Source: RPQJ01 sp963744735
Lineage (GTDB): Bacteria > Pseudomonadota > Gammaproteobacteria > Steroidobacterales > Steroidobacteraceae
Direction of reading: 5' to 3'
Length of the DNA stretch: 64,000 nucleotides
Assembly (NCBI GenBank): GCA_963744735.1
Contig: CAVUVH010000008.1
Location: 18,548 to 82,547, forward strand
Position numbers and translations under genes: made by a program. Under the pieces are notes generated by a model, which saw only the letters and a list, made by a program, of their open reading frames with translations, did not search any database and had not been told where the DNA came from. Shown one piece after another: positions 43,682 to 52,312 of this stretch (position 1 is its first letter; the number at the start of each line of letters is the position of its first letter).

Positions 43682-45388
43682 ATGAGCCGCCGCAAAGTGG
43701 ACCCCCGACCGTATTCGAAGCTCGTGTTCGACGGCGTCAAGCAGACGCCGAGTCGCGCCATGCTGCGGGCCGTGGGGTTTGACGACCGTGATTTCAGGAA
43801 GCCGCAGGTCGGCGTGGCGTCGACCTGGAGCAACCTGACTCCCTGCAACATGCACATCGACAAGCTGGCTGCGCTGGCGGCCCGCGGCGCCGATGCGGCG
43901 GGCGGCAAGAGCACGATCTTCGGCACGATCACCGTCTCCGACGGGATCTCGATGGGCACGCCGGGCATGCGGTATTCGCTGGTGTCGCGCGAGGTCATCG
44001 CCGACTCGATCGAGACTGTCGTCGGCGCGCAGGGCTTCGACGGCGTCGTCGCCATCGGCGGCTGCGACAAGAACATGCCAGGCTGCATGATGGCCATCGC
44101 GCGGCTCGATCGTCCCGCTGTATTCGTATACGGCGGTACGATCAGGCCAGGCGAGAAGAAGCGCGACGTGGTGTCGGTGTTCGAGGCGGTCGGCCAGCAC
44201 GCGAGCGGCGTCATCAGCGACCGCCAGCTGAAGGAGGTCGAGCGCACGGCCATCCCGGGCGCCGGCAGCTGCGGCGGCATGTACACCGCCAACACCATGG
44301 CTTCGGCGATCGAGGCGCTGGGCATGAGCCTCGCCAACAGCTCGGCGCAGGAGGCTGTGTCGCGCCACAAGCGCACCGACGCCGAGCGCGCGGGCAGGGC
44401 GGTGGTCAACCTGGTCCGGCTGGGCATCAAGCCCTCGATGATCCTGACGCGCGAGGCGTTCGAGAACGCGATCGTCGTCACCATCGCGCTCGGCGGTTCG
44501 ACCAACGCGGTGCTGCACCTGCTGGCGATCGCGCACGCGGCCAACGTGCCGCTGCAACTCGACGACTTCACGCGCATCGGCAAGCGGGTGCCGGTGCTGG
44601 CCGACCTGCGCCCGAGCGGGCGCTACTCGATGTCGGAGCTGATCCGGATCGGCGGCATCCAGCCGCTGATGAAGTCGCTGCTCGACGCCGGCTTCCTGCA
44701 CGGCGACTGCCTCACCGTGACCGGCAAGACGCTGCGGCAGAACCTCGCCCGGGTCAAACCCTATCCGCAGGAACAGGACATCGTCCGGCCGCTCACCCGG
44801 CCCATCAAGTCCGAGAGCCACCTCGTGATCCTGTACGGCAACCTGGCGCCCGAGGGCGCCGTGGCCAAGATCAGCGGCAAGGAAGGCCTGCAGTTCTCGG
44901 GACGCGCGCGCGTCTTCGAGGGCGAGGAGGCCGCGCTGCAGGCGATCCTCGACGGCACGGTGCTCGCGGGCGACGTGGTCGTCGTGCGCTACGAGGGGCC
45001 GCGCGGCGGACCGGGCATGCGCGAGATGCTCAGCCCGACCGCCGCGATCATGGGCAAGGGCCTGGGCGACAAGGTGGCGCTGATCACCGACGGACGCTTT
45101 TCCGGCGGCAGCCATGGCTTCGTCGTGGGGCACGTGTCGCCCGAGGCGGCGCTGGGCGGCCCGCTGGCGCTGGTGCGCGACGGCGACGGCATCGCCATCG
45201 ACGCGACCAGGCGGGAGCTCACGCTGCAGCTCGGCGCAACCGAGCTGGCGCAGCGACGGGCGCAGTGGCAGCCGCGCGCGCCCTATGCCACTCGCGGCGT
45301 GCTGGCGAAGTACGCGGCCCTGGTCAGCAGCGCGTCGCTCGGGGCGGTCACCGACGGTGGACTCGGCCTCGCGCCGCCACCGAAGTAG
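43682..45388 (+). CDS. ilvD: Dihydroxy-acid dehydratase
   Basis: 568 residues, full length and in one frame. Fe-S and active-site blocks: VASTWSNLTPCNMHIDKLAA, VAIGGCDKNMPGCMMAIARL, IPGAGSCGGMYTANTMASAI, IALGGSTNAVLHLLAIAHAA, and the C-terminal GRFSGGSHGFVVGHVSPEAA. It makes the 2-keto acids of Ile, Val and Leu synthesis from the IlvC product. The ATG at 43682 follows the MFS gene by 67 bases. The ORF's extension upstream overlaps that gene's end and is not used. Confidence 0.96.
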   Translation: MSRRKVDPRPYSKLVFDGVKQTPSRAMLRAVGFDDRDFRKPQVGVASTWSNLTPCNMHIDKLAALAARGADAAGGKSTIFGTITVSDGISMGTPGMRYSLVSREVIADSIETVVGAQGFDGVVAIGGCDKNMPGCMMAIARLDRPAVFVYGGTIRPGEKKRDVVSVFEAVGQHASGVISDRQLKEVERTAIPGAGSCGGMYTANTMASAIEALGMSLANSSAQEAVSRHKRTDAERAGRAVVNLVRLGIKPSMILTREAFENAIVVTIALGGSTNAVLHLLAIAHAANVPLQLDDFTRIGKRVPVLADLRPSGRYSMSELIRIGGIQPLMKSLLDAGFLHGDCLTVTGKTLRQNLARVKPYPQEQDIVRPLTRPIKSESHLVILYGNLAPEGAVAKISGKEGLQFSGRARVFEGEEAALQAILDGTVLAGDVVVVRYEGPRGGPGMREMLSPTAAIMGKGLGDKVALITDGRFSGGSHGFVVGHVSPEAALGGPLALVRDGDGIAIDATRRELTLQLGATELAQRRAQWQPRAPYATRGVLAKYAALVSSASLGAVTDGGLGLAPPPK

Positions 45389-45705
45389 ACCGGGAAACAC
45401 AATCTCGCTTCGAGTCAACTATTGTCTTGCTCATTACTGGTCGGTAAAGTCCGCCCGCCGTCGATTTCCGGCCGTGCCCAGCGGCACGAACCCGGACTCT
45501 TCGGATGATGCATTGCAGTATGCCGATGTGGTCGTTGCCGGCCACCGTGTGCCGACGCTGACGAAGCCCGTCGCATGTGCCCGGGCAGGCTCGGTGTTGT
45601 CTCTCAGGGGTTGCGAGGGTGGGTGGGGTCTTGTAGTGTCGGCGGTCCCGGGTGGGACGCGGCCTGAGGCCGGTGCACCTGTGTGCCCACAGCAGTGGAG
45701 GGGAA
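45389..45705 (+). promoter_or_regulatory. 317-bp leader region of the tonB cluster, with candidate promoter
   Basis: No coding frame. TTGTCT (45422-45427), 17-base spacer, TAAAGT (45445-45450) is a reasonable sigma-70 promoter and would leave a ~250-base 5' leader. I see no Fur-box-like palindrome. The GTG of tonB is preceded by GGAGGG. Confidence 0.5.
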
Positions 45706-46361
45706 GTGGCTTACAGTTATTCGATTGACGACCCGGCAAAAAACAGCAAGCGCACGCTTGCCTTCATTCTCGTCGTCATCATCCATGCCTTGTTCTTCTG
45801 GGTGCTGGCCTCGGGCCTCGGCGCCAAGATGGTCCAGACCGTAATGGGTCCGGTGGAAACCAAGATCATCGAAGAGCTCCCCGACGACAACAAGGAGCCG
45901 CCGCCGCCGCCGCCGGACATCGAGCAGCCGCCGCCCTACGTGCCGCCGCCGGAAGTGTCGGTCGACATCGCGATCGACACCGGCCCGTCCACTGCCATCT
46001 CCAACGCAACGTCCGAGCGTCCCGTCGCGGCGCCGCCGCCCGTGGCCGCGAAGCCGGTCGAGCGTGCCGTGGTCAAGACGCCGCCGTCCACCGCCGGCAA
46101 GGGCGCGCGCATCACCCAGCCCGAGTATCCGCCGGCGTCGCGCCGCGCGGGCGAGGCGGGCACCGTGCAGCTGCAGGTCTTCGTGCAGGAAAGCGGCCGC
46201 GCCGGTGAAGTGAAGGTTGCAAGAGCAGCGGCTTCGAGAAGCTCGACGAAGCCGCAGTGAAGGAAGTGCAGCGCAACTGGCGCTTCGTTCCGGGCAAGGA
46301 AGACGGCAAGCCCGTGGCCATGTGGCACACGTTCGCCGTCACCTTCCGCCTGACCGATTGA
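45706..46361 (+). CDS. tonB: Energy transducer TonB; one frameshift
   Basis: About 218 residues. An N-terminal membrane anchor (TLAFILVVIIHALFFWVLAS), a proline-rich periplasmic spacer (EPPPPPPDIEQPPPYVPPPE, plus AAPPPVAAKPVERAVV) and the C-terminal TonB domain ITQPEYPPASRRAGEAGTVQ. After a break near 46218 it continues SSGFEKLDEAAVKEVQRNWR, FVPGKEDGKPVAMW. It couples inner-membrane proton-motive force to outer-membrane TonB-dependent receptors. GTG start at 45706. Heads tonB-exbB-exbD-exbD-TPR. Confidence 0.9.
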
Positions 46362-46427
46362 CCGCCCTCATTCGACCCACCCCTGACCACACGTCGTATT
46401 AATAAATAGACACAGGAACCGATCTCA

Positions 46428-47156
46428 ATGGCCACCGAAGCAGTTACCGTCGAAAACCCATACGGAATCCAGGCCCTCTGGGCGCAGGGCGACTTCGTCG
46501 CGAAGGGCGTGCTGATCCTGCTCGTCCTGATGTCTGCCTATTCCTGGTTCATCATCTTCACCAAGTGGTGGGAACAGCGCCGGCTGCTGGGGCAGGCGCA
46601 CGAGGCCGAGAAGAACTTCTGGGCCGCCGACAACATCAAGACCGGCCTGAACAAGCTGTCGGGCAAGGCCAACATCTTCAAGGGCATGGCCGCGGAGGCG
46701 ATCGACGCCGCCGAACACCATGACGAGCGCCTGACGCAGCAGGTCCCGCTGCACGAGTGGATCGACAACGTGCTCGCGCGTGCCACGGCCCGCATCAACA
46801 GCGCGCTGTCGACCCAGCTGCCGTTCCTGGCGACCACCGGTTCGACCGCGCCGTTCATCGGCCTGTTCGGCACGGTGTGGGGCATCTATCACGCGCTCGT
46901 CGCGATCGGCGTGGCCGGCCAGGCCTCGATCGACAAGGTGGCAGGCCCGGTCGGCGAGGCGCTGATCATGACGGCCATCGGCCTCGCGGTCGCGGTGCCG
47001 GCGGTGCTCGGCTACAACTTCCTGCTCGGCCGCAACAAGCAGATCATGGAGAAGGTCAAGCTGTTCTCCAATGACCTCGAGCAGGTGATCGTCAGCGGTT
47101 CGCGCATCGAAGGCGCGGGCGCCAAGGTCATCTCCGGCGCAGCGGCCAAGAAGTAA
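46428..47156 (+). CDS. exbB: MotA/TolQ/ExbB proton channel family protein
   Basis: 242 residues with three membrane segments: GVLILLVLMSAYSWFIIFTK near the N-terminus, then the paired helices around FIGLFGTVWGIYHALVAIGV and ALIMTAIGLAVAVPAVLGYN, the signature of TolQ/ExbB. A cytoplasmic helical domain lies between. It forms the pentameric stator with ExbD that energises TonB. ATG preceded by AGGAA; 66 bases after tonB. Confidence 0.94.
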   Translation: MATEAVTVENPYGIQALWAQGDFVAKGVLILLVLMSAYSWFIIFTKWWEQRRLLGQAHEAEKNFWAADNIKTGLNKLSGKANIFKGMAAEAIDAAEHHDERLTQQVPLHEWIDNVLARATARINSALSTQLPFLATTGSTAPFIGLFGTVWGIYHALVAIGVAGQASIDKVAGPVGEALIMTAIGLAVAVPAVLGYNFLLGRNKQIMEKVKLFSNDLEQVIVSGSRIEGAGAKVISGAAAKK

Positions 47157-47198
47157 CCGGACGCTGTTCATTCATAGCCGCTGGAGACAGGCCGCACC

Positions 47199-47637
47199 AT
47201 GAGCATGAACGTATCCTCGGGCGACACCGAAGCCGACGAGAAGCCGATGTCGGAGATCAACACCACGCCGCTGGTGGACGTGATGCTGGTCATGCTCATC
47301 ATCTTCCTGATCACCATCCCGGTGATCACGCAGTCGGTGAAGGTCGACCTGCCGAAGGCGGCCAACATCCCGACCGCAGACCAAGCCGGAAAACATCAAC
47401 ATCGCCGTCGACAAGGACGGCAACGTCTTCTGGAACACGGCGCTGGTGCCGACGCAGGAAGCGCTGCTCGACCGCATCAAGGCGGTCGCGGTGCTGGACC
47501 CGCAGCCGGAGATCCACGTGCGCGGCGACCGTGCCACGGCCTACGAGCACATCGGCCGGGTCATGGTGCTGGCGCAGCGTGGCGGCATCCAGAAGATCGG
47601 CTTCATCACCGAGCCCGACCGCGCGCTGGCGCGTTGA
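47199..47637 (+). CDS. exbD: ExbD/TolR family biopolymer transport protein; one frameshift
   Basis: About 146 residues joined. One N-terminal membrane helix with the conserved Asp (MSEINTTPLVDVMLVMLIIF, LITIPVITQSVKVDLP). A break near 47380 separates it from the periplasmic domain (ENINIAVDKDGNVFWN, HVRGDRATAYEHIGRVMVLA, GGIQKIGFITEP). The Asp in PLVDV is the proton-relay residue. First of two tandem exbD genes. Confidence 0.9.
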
Positions 47638-47658
47638 TCCGCCGCAGGAGTCAGTAGC

Positions 47659-48075
47659 ATGAGCATGAGCATTGGTGGCGGCGGCGAAGACGAGCCGATG
47701 ATGGAAATGAACATGACGCCGTTGATCGACGTCCTGCTCGTTCTCCTGGTGATGTTCATCATCACGATTCCGGTGATGACGCACGCGGTGAAGCTGGACA
47801 TGCCGCGGCCGACCAACGCGCCGAAGACTGCCGAGCCGGTGGTGATCCAGCTCGAGATCGACTTCGACGGCACCGTGCTGTGGAACGGTACGGCGGTGAC
47901 GGTCGACCAGCTCGACAGCTATTTCCGGCGCGAGGCGGCGCACGATCCGCAGCCCGAGCTGCACATCCGTCCCAACAAGCGCGCGTCGTACGACGTCGTC
48001 GCGCGGGTGCTGGCGGCGGCGCAGCGCAACGGCCTGCTCAAGATCGGCTTCGTCGGCAACGAGCAGTTCATGTAA
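47659..48075 (+). CDS. exbD: Second ExbD/TolR family protein
   Basis: 138 residues, intact. Membrane helix MEMNMTPLIDVLLVLLVMFI with the conserved Asp, then IITIPVMTHAVKLDMP and the periplasmic domain HIRPNKRASYDVVARVLAAA, NGLLKIGFVGNE. It is a diverged paralogue of the upstream gene. Two ExbDs per ExbB occur in several Gammaproteobacteria (Xanthomonas exbD1/exbD2, the second not needed for iron uptake there). Confidence 0.94.
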   Translation: MSMSIGGGGEDEPMMEMNMTPLIDVLLVLLVMFIITIPVMTHAVKLDMPRPTNAPKTAEPVVIQLEIDFDGTVLWNGTAVTVDQLDSYFRREAAHDPQPELHIRPNKRASYDVVARVLAAAQRNGLLKIGFVGNEQFM

Positions 48076-48200
48076 GGCAGCGGGTGCCGCCCGCGTCGCC
48101 ATGGCGCGGACGGCATCGGATCCAACGGGGCTGCCGGGGCGAAGAGCTCCGGCGGCTTTTTGCTTGTAGCGGGACACAGTCAGTCCCAGTGAGGCATTCG

Positions 48201-49419
48201 ATGACGAAGGCGAGTTTCGTTCTCACCACCGCGCTCGCGATGGCGGGCTGGCTGGGTGTCGCAGGCACGCTGCTCGTGGTGCCGGCGACGGCCGAGGCGC
48301 AGCAGAAGGTGAGCCAGAAGGTGGGCGTGCCGTTGAAGGCCGCGCAGGAAGCCATCCAGAAGAAGCGCTGGGACCAGGCGCTCGCGAAGATCAAGGAAGC
48401 CGACGGCACCCCGGGCAAGACCGCCTTCGACCAGTACAAGATCAACGAGATGCTGTGGTACGTGTACCTGCAGCAGGGCCGTAATGCCGACGCGGCGCGC
48501 GTCCTCGAGGGCCAGATCGCCTCGGGCCAGATGCCTGCCGGCGAGAAGGTGCAGCGCACCAAGACGCTGGCCCAGCTCTATGCCCGCGCAGGCAGCTATG
48601 GCAAGGCGGCATCCACCGCGCAGCAGTACCTGAAGTCCGTGCCGGGCGACAAGGACATGCAGCTGCTGGTGGCCAACGCCTATTACCAGCAGAAGGACTA
48701 CAAGGGCGCGATCGCCGCGGCCAACAAGGTGATGGCGGGCGGCGGCACGCCGAGCCAGGACCTGCTGCAGCTGGTGCTGCGTTCCAATTACGAGCTGGGC
48801 GATTCGGCCGGCACCGCCAAGGCGCTGGAGCAGCTGCTCAAGTTCTACCCGACCACCGACACCTGGGAGCGGGTGCTCGACGGCTACCTGAAGACGACCA
48901 AGCACGACGACGCGCTGATGGCGCTGTATCGCCTGGCCGAGGACGTCGGCGCGCTGAAGACCGCGCGTCAGTTCACCGACATGACGCAGGCGCTGGTGAT
49001 CGGCGGCTTCGGCATCGAAGGCGAGCGCATCATGCAGAAGGGCATCGCCGCCAACGTGTTCCAGGGCGACGAGCTGGCGCGCGCCAAGCGCACGCTCGAG
49101 GCTGCCAAGCGCAAGGCCGATGCCGAGCGCGCTGGCGCTGCCCAAGGCTGCCTCGCAGCTGGCCGCGGCCAAGACCGGCGATGCGGTCGAGCTGGTCGGA
49201 GAACTCTATTTCAGCGCGGGCGACTACGCCAACGCGGTCGCGACGATCCAGAAGGCGCTGGCGCTGGGCGGGCTCACCGACACCGATCGCGCACAGATGC
49301 TGCTCGGCATCGCCGCGAAGCGCAAAGGCGACAAGGCCACGGCCATGAAGGCGTTCGATGCGGTGAAGGATCCGAAGTTCGCCGAAATCGCCAAGCTGTG
49401 GAAGACGGCGTCGCGCTGA
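48201..49419 (+). CDS. Secreted TPR-repeat protein of the tonB-exb cluster; one frameshift
   Basis: About 405 residues. A clear signal peptide (VLTTALAMAGWLGVAG, cleavage near ATAEA-QQ), then helical repeats such as LKAAQEAIQKKRWDQALAKI, KTLAQLYARAGSYGKAASTA, LLVANAYYQQKDYKGAIAAA and, after a break near 49130, LYFSAGDYANAVATIQKALA. TPR proteins encoded beside exbBD in other bacteria assist TonB-dependent transport (TtpA-like), but direct homology is not shown. 125 bases after exbD2. A paralogue lies at 50318-51598 in inverted orientation. Confidence 0.82.
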
Positions 49420-49446
49420 GGTACATACCCGCTGGTTGAGTGTCGG

Positions 49447-49545
49447 CGCGACCGATGCGGCTCATGCCAGGGGCTTGTCGCGCCGCTCGGTAAGCGCAGA
49501 CACGCGCGGCGGGCAAGCCCCGTGGCATGAGCCGCATCGGTCGCG
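49447..49545. repeat. 99-bp imperfect palindrome, second repeat family
   Basis: Arms of about 31 bases: left 49447-49477 (CGCGACCGATGCGGCTCATG...) and right 49514-49545, complementary except for one extra base, with a 36-base loop that itself contains CGCGCC/GGCGGG-type complementarity. It lies 28 bases after the TPR gene stop and would form a strong terminator-like hairpin without a T-run. Confidence 0.8.
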
Positions 49546-50258
49546 TTTCGTTGGCTCATGTCGATGCCGGCAAGCGGACTGTCTCGACGGGTCAAGAGAC
49601 GACCCGAATCGGGTCGTCGGCAGTCAGCGCGGCATAGTGCGTGTCCAGTCGACGAATATCATGGTCATTTCCTCGAAGCTTCTCGTGGACCGCACTGCAG
49701 CCTCGAAGGCGTTCGTTGTCCTTGCAGCCTCGCACACAAGCCAGTCGCTGACCGTCCTCCGGTGTAATCGGCACCGACGCCATGATGATGGCTTCAGAGT
49801 GGCGGCCTGTTCATCTCGGAATCTGACATAGGCTCGATCACATAGCCGCCGAGGCGCAGGTGTAGCGCAGTGTTTCGATACTAATCGCCGTAGGCTGTCG
49901 CTGCCCAGGCCCCATTGCATTGGGAATAGCATACCGAAGCATGGCAGTTCAAATAACGCACTCACGGGCAGCTTGAACCTCTGAAGGGGAAGGTCCGCTC
50001 TGATGGCACGACCTTTGATCCAGCGGCCTGAATCCGTTGCGCGCTACCAGGCCTCAGTCGGCACATCGGAAGCGATCGCGATGCGATTGCGTACATCGTC
50101 ATGCGTCGAGGAAGGCCGAGAGCGGGGCCCGTTGCCATACTCGCAGTTCCTTTCGCTTGAGATCACCGACCGTTTCTGCCCGCTTTGCGAACGCGGCGAA
50201 TGTCCGCCTTTTGCCCCGTCCTGCACAAGGTCTGATGCCCTCGCTCACGGCGCCCATG
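49546..50258. other. 713-bp region without a confident gene
   Basis: Short frames exist on both strands, but none has recognisable domains. One - strand frame, 49592-49783 (63 codons), has mixed composition (VHEKLRGNDHDIRRLDTHYA) and could be a small gene or a relic; I cannot decide. A perfect ten-base stem (GACGACCCGA/TCGGGTCGTC) sits at 49598-49618. GC content is visibly lower than in neighbouring genes around 49640-50060, which may mark inserted or decayed DNA. Confidence 0.4.
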
Positions 50259-50290
50259 AAAAAGGCCCCGCGGGACGCGCCCACGGGGCC
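50259..50290 (-). terminator. Rho-independent terminator of the leftward TPR gene
   Basis: On the - strand GGCCCCG pairs with CGGGGCC around a 13-base loop and is followed by TTTTT. It lies 28 bases past the stop of the 50318-51598 gene. Confidence 0.85.
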
Positions 50291-50317
50291 TCTTCAGCCC
50301 GTCATTGCCGCACTGAT

Positions 50318-51598
50318 TCAGCCCGCGGCGGCCGGCGCTGCAGTGGCCGTGTCGAGCTTCAGCTTCCACAGCCGCGCCAGGTCGGTCATCGCCGGTGCCT
50401 TGACGGCGTCGAAGGCCGCGCGCGCCTCAGTGGGCTTGCCGACGCGCGAATAGGCGATGCCGAGCAGCATGTTGGCGTCGTCCGCGTCCGCCACGCCGCC
50501 CTTGGCGAGGCCCTTCTGGATGGCGTCGGCCGCGTTGGCGTAGTCGCCCGCGCTGAAGTACAGCTTGCCGATGGCGACCACCTGCGTGCCGGTCTTGGCG
50601 GCGGCAAGCTGTGCGGCGGCGGTGCCCAGGTCCTTGGCGTCCGCCGCGGCGCCAGCGCGCGCGCGCTCGAGTTCCGACTGTGCGCGCGACTTCGAGTCGG
50701 CGCCGAACACGTTCTTCGCCATGCCGCGTTCCAGCACCTGCTTCGCCTCGTTGGGGAAGCCGCCGGTCACCAGCGTGGTGCCCATTTCCGCGTACTCTTC
50801 GCCCTTGTCGAGCGTCCCGGTGTCTTCCATCAGGCGATAGAGCGCGCGCAGGCCGCGGTCTTCCTTGGTCCGGAACAGCTGCGCATTGAGCAGGTCTTCC
50901 CAGTACTTGGGTTGCGGATAGTGCCGCACCAGCCCTTCGAGCGAACGCAACGTGCCGGCGTCGTCCTTCAGTTCATAGTTGGTGCGCAGCGCGAGCAGCA
51001 GGGCCTGCTCCGGCGGCTTCGGGGTGCTCGCGATCAGTTGTTCGACCGCCGTCCGCGCGCCCGTGAAGTCATCCGACAGGTAGCGTGCCTGCGCCAGGGA
51101 AAGCGCGATCTCCGTGTCGTCGGGCTTGATCTTGAGGTATTCGGTCCCGTAGGTCATCGCCTTGTCGTACTGCTTGTTCTGCAGTGTCATCTGCGTCAGC
51201 GCGCGCATCCGCTGCTGCTTGTCGGCTTCGGGCACCATGCCCGAGGCCAGCGACCGCTCGAGCGCTTCCGCCGACTTCACGTAGTCCTTCTTCTGCAGGT
51301 AGACGTACCAGCCGAGCTCATCGACCATGAAGGCGTCGTAGGGCGTCTTGGGCTCCACGGCCCGCGCCGCCTCGATCTGCACCAGCGCCTCGTCCCAGTT
51401 CTTGGCGTTCATGGCCTCCTGCGCGGCCATCAGCGGCTTGCCCACGGCGGGGCTCAGCTTCTGCTTGGCGGCCGGCTTTTCCTTTTCTTTCGCCGCGGCC
51501 ACAGCGGTGGAGACGGGCAGCAGCGAGCCCGCGACGACGCCGACCAGACCGGCCGCTGCCAGGGCAGCCGTCAGCACCAGGTTCAACTTCTTCATCAT
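50318..51598 (-). CDS. Secreted TPR-repeat protein, paralogue of the exb-linked one
   Basis: 426 residues. Signal peptide LNLVLTAALAAAGLVGVVAG with cleavage near AVAAA; then LMAAQEAMNAKNWDEALVQI, WYVYLQKKDYVKSAEALERS, LALRTNYELKDDAGTLRSLE and LYFSAGDYANAADAIQKGLA. The same blocks appear in the same order in the 48201 gene (for example YFSAGDYANA and LRSNYEL/LRTNYEL), so they share ancestry over their full length. ATG 51598 or 51595, with GAGAGG upstream. Probably periplasmic. Its closeness to tonB-exb suggests a linked envelope role. Confidence 0.85.
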   Translation of the reverse strand: MMKKLNLVLTAALAAAGLVGVVAGSLLPVSTAVAAAKEKEKPAAKQKLSPAVGKPLMAAQEAMNAKNWDEALVQIEAARAVEPKTPYDAFMVDELGWYVYLQKKDYVKSAEALERSLASGMVPEADKQQRMRALTQMTLQNKQYDKAMTYGTEYLKIKPDDTEIALSLAQARYLSDDFTGARTAVEQLIASTPKPPEQALLLALRTNYELKDDAGTLRSLEGLVRHYPQPKYWEDLLNAQLFRTKEDRGLRALYRLMEDTGTLDKGEEYAEMGTTLVTGGFPNEAKQVLERGMAKNVFGADSKSRAQSELERARAGAAADAKDLGTAAAQLAAAKTGTQVVAIGKLYFSAGDYANAADAIQKGLAKGGVADADDANMLLGIAYSRVGKPTEARAAFDAVKAPAMTDLARLWKLKLDTATAAPAAAG

Positions 51599-51660
51599 CG
51601 GCCTCTCGAGGCAACCGTGGGAGTGGCGCGCATTGTAGCGCCGGTCGGGCGGCAGGTGGC

Positions 51661-52308
51661 TCAGCCAGGGTTGGCCGGCAGTCCGGCCAGGTAGCGCAGG
51701 GCCGTCTCGAGCGGGACGACCTCCGCATACTTCGCCTGCAGGTCGAACAGGTTGGCCTCGTGCGGCGCCGGGTGCCGGTCGCCCACGGCGTCCCGCACCA
51801 CCCACGGCACGAAGCCGTGCTGGCAGGCGTCGAGCGCCGTCGCCCGGACGCAGCCACTGGTGCTGACGCCGGCAATCAGCAGGGTATCGACCCGTGCCGC
51901 CGTGAGGGTCGACGCCAGCGACGTGCCGAAAAAGGCACTGGCGTACTGCTTGGTGATCACCGGTTCGCCCGGCGCCGGTTCAAGTGCCGGGTCGAAGCGG
52001 CCGAGCGCGGGATCGGCCCCGTCGGCGAAGCAGGACAGGGCCGGCAGCTTGCGGAAGAACACGCCGCCGTCCCGGCCACCCGCCTGGTAGCGCACGTTGG
52101 TGTGCAGGACCGGAATGCCGGCCTGCCTCGCGGCCCGCAGCAGCACGACGCAGGCGTCGCGGGCGGCCTCCACCCCGGCATACAGGGGCGATCCCGGCTG
52201 GAGGTAGGCCATGACGAAATCGACCACGACCAGGGCCGGCCGGCTGCCCGGCTCGAGGGCGCGGCCGAAGCCGCCGCTGGCATAGTTGTGTTCGAGGCTG
52301 TCCGCCAT
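51661..52308 (-). CDS. Isochorismatase-like cysteine hydrolase (N-carbamoylsarcosine amidase type)
   Basis: 215 residues with the full catalytic triad: Asp30 (PALVVVDFVMAYLQPGS), Lys120 (GEPVITKQYASAFFGT) and Cys153 (LLIAGVSTSGCVRATALDA). ITKxxxSAFFGT followed by GVSTSGCVRAT is characteristic of the N-carbamoylsarcosine amidase and maleamate amidase branch rather than of true isochorismatases. It would hydrolyse an amide or carbamoyl group. Four bases after the CaiB gene in the same leftward operon. Confidence 0.9.
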   Translation of the reverse strand: MADSLEHNYASGGFGRALEPGSRPALVVVDFVMAYLQPGSPLYAGVEAARDACVVLLRAARQAGIPVLHTNVRYQAGGRDGGVFFRKLPALSCFADGADPALGRFDPALEPAPGEPVITKQYASAFFGTSLASTLTAARVDTLLIAGVSTSGCVRATALDACQHGFVPWVVRDAVGDRHPAPHEANLFDLQAKYAEVVPLETALRYLAGLPANPG

Positions 52309-52312
52309 CGGT

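Noticed and set aside
49592..49965. Small genes on the - strand (63 and 113 codons)
   Set aside because: They overlap each other in different frames, have no ribosome site or domain I recognise, and lie beside palindromes; left as uncertain within the gap entry.
50003..51694. 563-codon open frame on the + strand
   Set aside because: Antisense to the signal-peptide-bearing TPR gene, which also has its own terminator.
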